From positions 992,001 to 1,056,000 of the forward strand of contig NZ_CP067112.1 in assembly GCF_016615815.1 (NCBI RefSeq): a DNA stretch of 64,000 nt, written 5' to 3'. Shown here piece after piece: positions 63,412 through 64,000 of the stretch. Numbering within the stretch: the first letter of the stretch is position 1; the number at the start of each line of letters is the position of its first letter. Source of the stretch: Luteimonas sp. MC1572. GTDB taxonomy: Bacteria; Pseudomonadota; Gammaproteobacteria; Xanthomonadales; Xanthomonadaceae. The notes beneath the pieces are model-generated. The model did no database searches and was not told where the DNA came from. It was given only the letters and a program-made list of their open reading frames with translations. Position numbers and translations under genes: made by a program.

Positions 63412-63933
63412 GTGGAGCAGGACGGCCAGGTTCCGGGCAAGGACGATGGCGGCGGCAAGCGCCGCCGTCGCCCGGAACCCACGCCGGCGCAGCGGGCCTT
63501 GGGGCTGCTGGTTCGCCGCGAGCATTCGCGCAAGGAGCTGCGTCGCAAGCTCGAGGCGCGAGGCGTTGCGGACGACGAAGCCGAGGTGGCGATCGAACGG
63601 ATGGTCGAGGGCGGCTGGCAGGATGACCGCCGGTTCGCCATCAGCCTTGCGCGCATGCGGGCGGCCACTGCTTACGGGCCGCTTCGGATCCGCGCCGAGC
63701 TGGGCACCCACGGCCTGGCGGCCGAAGTGATCGAGGCAGCCTTCGTCGACCTGGCGGAGAGCGGCGACGACGACTGGCTGGCAAGTGCCCGCAGGCTGGT
63801 CGGGCGGCGGTTGGGTCTGGCGCGTGAGGGCGACCTGGTGCAGCGGCGGAAGGCCGCCGAACTGCTGTTCCGGCGGGGCTTCGGTGGCGATACGGTTCGT
63901 GCCGCGACCGCCTTCGATCCTGACGACGACTGA
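63412..63933 (+). CDS. recX: RecA regulator RecX
   Basis: 173 residues with a GTG start. It has the three-helix RecX repeats: [20 protein letters not shown], then [20 protein letters not shown], and a third in the C-terminal part. The N-terminal 25 residues are a basic extension. RecX inhibits RecA filament growth. The remaining 67 bases to the window end hold no recognised gene. Confidence 0.95.
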   Translation: MEQDGQVPGKDDGGGKRRRRPEPTPAQRALGLLVRREHSRKELRRKLEARGVADDEAEVAIERMVEGGWQDDRRFAISLARMRAATAYGPLRIRAELGTHGLAAEVIEAAFVDLAESGDDDWLASARRLVGRRLGLAREGDLVQRRKAAELLFRRGFGGDTVRAATAFDPDDD

Positions 63934-64000
63934 GCCGGGGGAGGGGGCGCGGGTACTGCGGGCCGCGTGCGGCCTGCTAACCTAGCGGCATCGGAACGCC

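Overview
The window is high-GC DNA (around 70%) from the chromosome of a Gammaproteobacterium, most likely of the Lysobacter/Luteimonas/Xanthomonas group (Lysobacteraceae, formerly Xanthomonadaceae). The pointers are the LexA operator TTAG-N6-TACTA in front of lexA, the lexA-recA-recX order, the TonB-dependent receptors ending in Phe, and the core-gene blocks ribF-ileS-lspA-ispH and ffh-(pabC-like)-rpsP-rimM-trmD-rplS. Most of the window is coding. No insertion sequence, phage, CRISPR array or rRNA gene was seen. The only tRNA is a tRNA-Thr(CGT).

Region 1 (1-14313, minus strand): a tightly overlapping type II secretion operon in the order gspC-D-E-F-G-H-I-J-K-L-M, with gspM cut by the window edge. 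Upstream on the same strand lie a large TonB-dependent receptor and a Pro-rich-stalked beta-helix-type outer-membrane lipoprotein. The gene order is that of an xcs/general secretion pathway operon, not of the classical Xanthomonas xps operon, in which D comes last.

Region 2 (14580-22143): small metabolic and envelope genes. They are a prolyl-4-hydroxylase-like 2OG-Fe(II) oxygenase, a soluble TonB-C-domain protein, nth preceded by what looks like a remnant of RnfC, a crotonase, a Mip/FKBP-type isomerase, a DUF1289 / CoA-pyrophosphatase / 3-mercaptopyruvate-type sulfurtransferase operon, an enoyl-CoA isomerase-like crotonase and a periplasmic copper chaperone.

Region 3 (22144-27996) is the accessory island and the most interesting part. 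Five same-strand genes encode two secreted low-complexity or QNS-motif proteins, a C39-peptidase-like protein, another exported protein and an outer-membrane barrel with an N-terminal coiled coil. This is the architecture of a functional-amyloid (Fap) export locus. A near-consensus sigma-54 promoter and three copies of an 11-bp element lie in front of it. A VpsR-like sigma-54 enhancer-binding protein, which lacks a standard receiver domain, is encoded directly downstream. A globin-coupled diguanylate cyclase elsewhere in the window (54811-56265) could in principle supply the c-di-GMP to which that regulator type responds.

Region 4 (28011-64000): mostly housekeeping. It holds a thioesterase coupled to uvrA, a secreted subtilase with two PPC-type domains (a plausible type II substrate), rplU-rpmA-obg, a MITE-like 180-bp inverted-repeat element, rpsT, murJ, ribF-ileS-lspA-ispH, tRNA-Thr, radA, a CcsA-like membrane protein, ffh through rplS, hslR, a DUF937 protein with an EF-hand-like loop, mutS, the globin-coupled diguanylate cyclase, a second TonB-dependent receptor, cinA (PncC), a UbiB/ABC1-family kinase-like protein, and lexA-recA-recX.

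All functional calls come from reading translated sequence and motifs. No database search was run.
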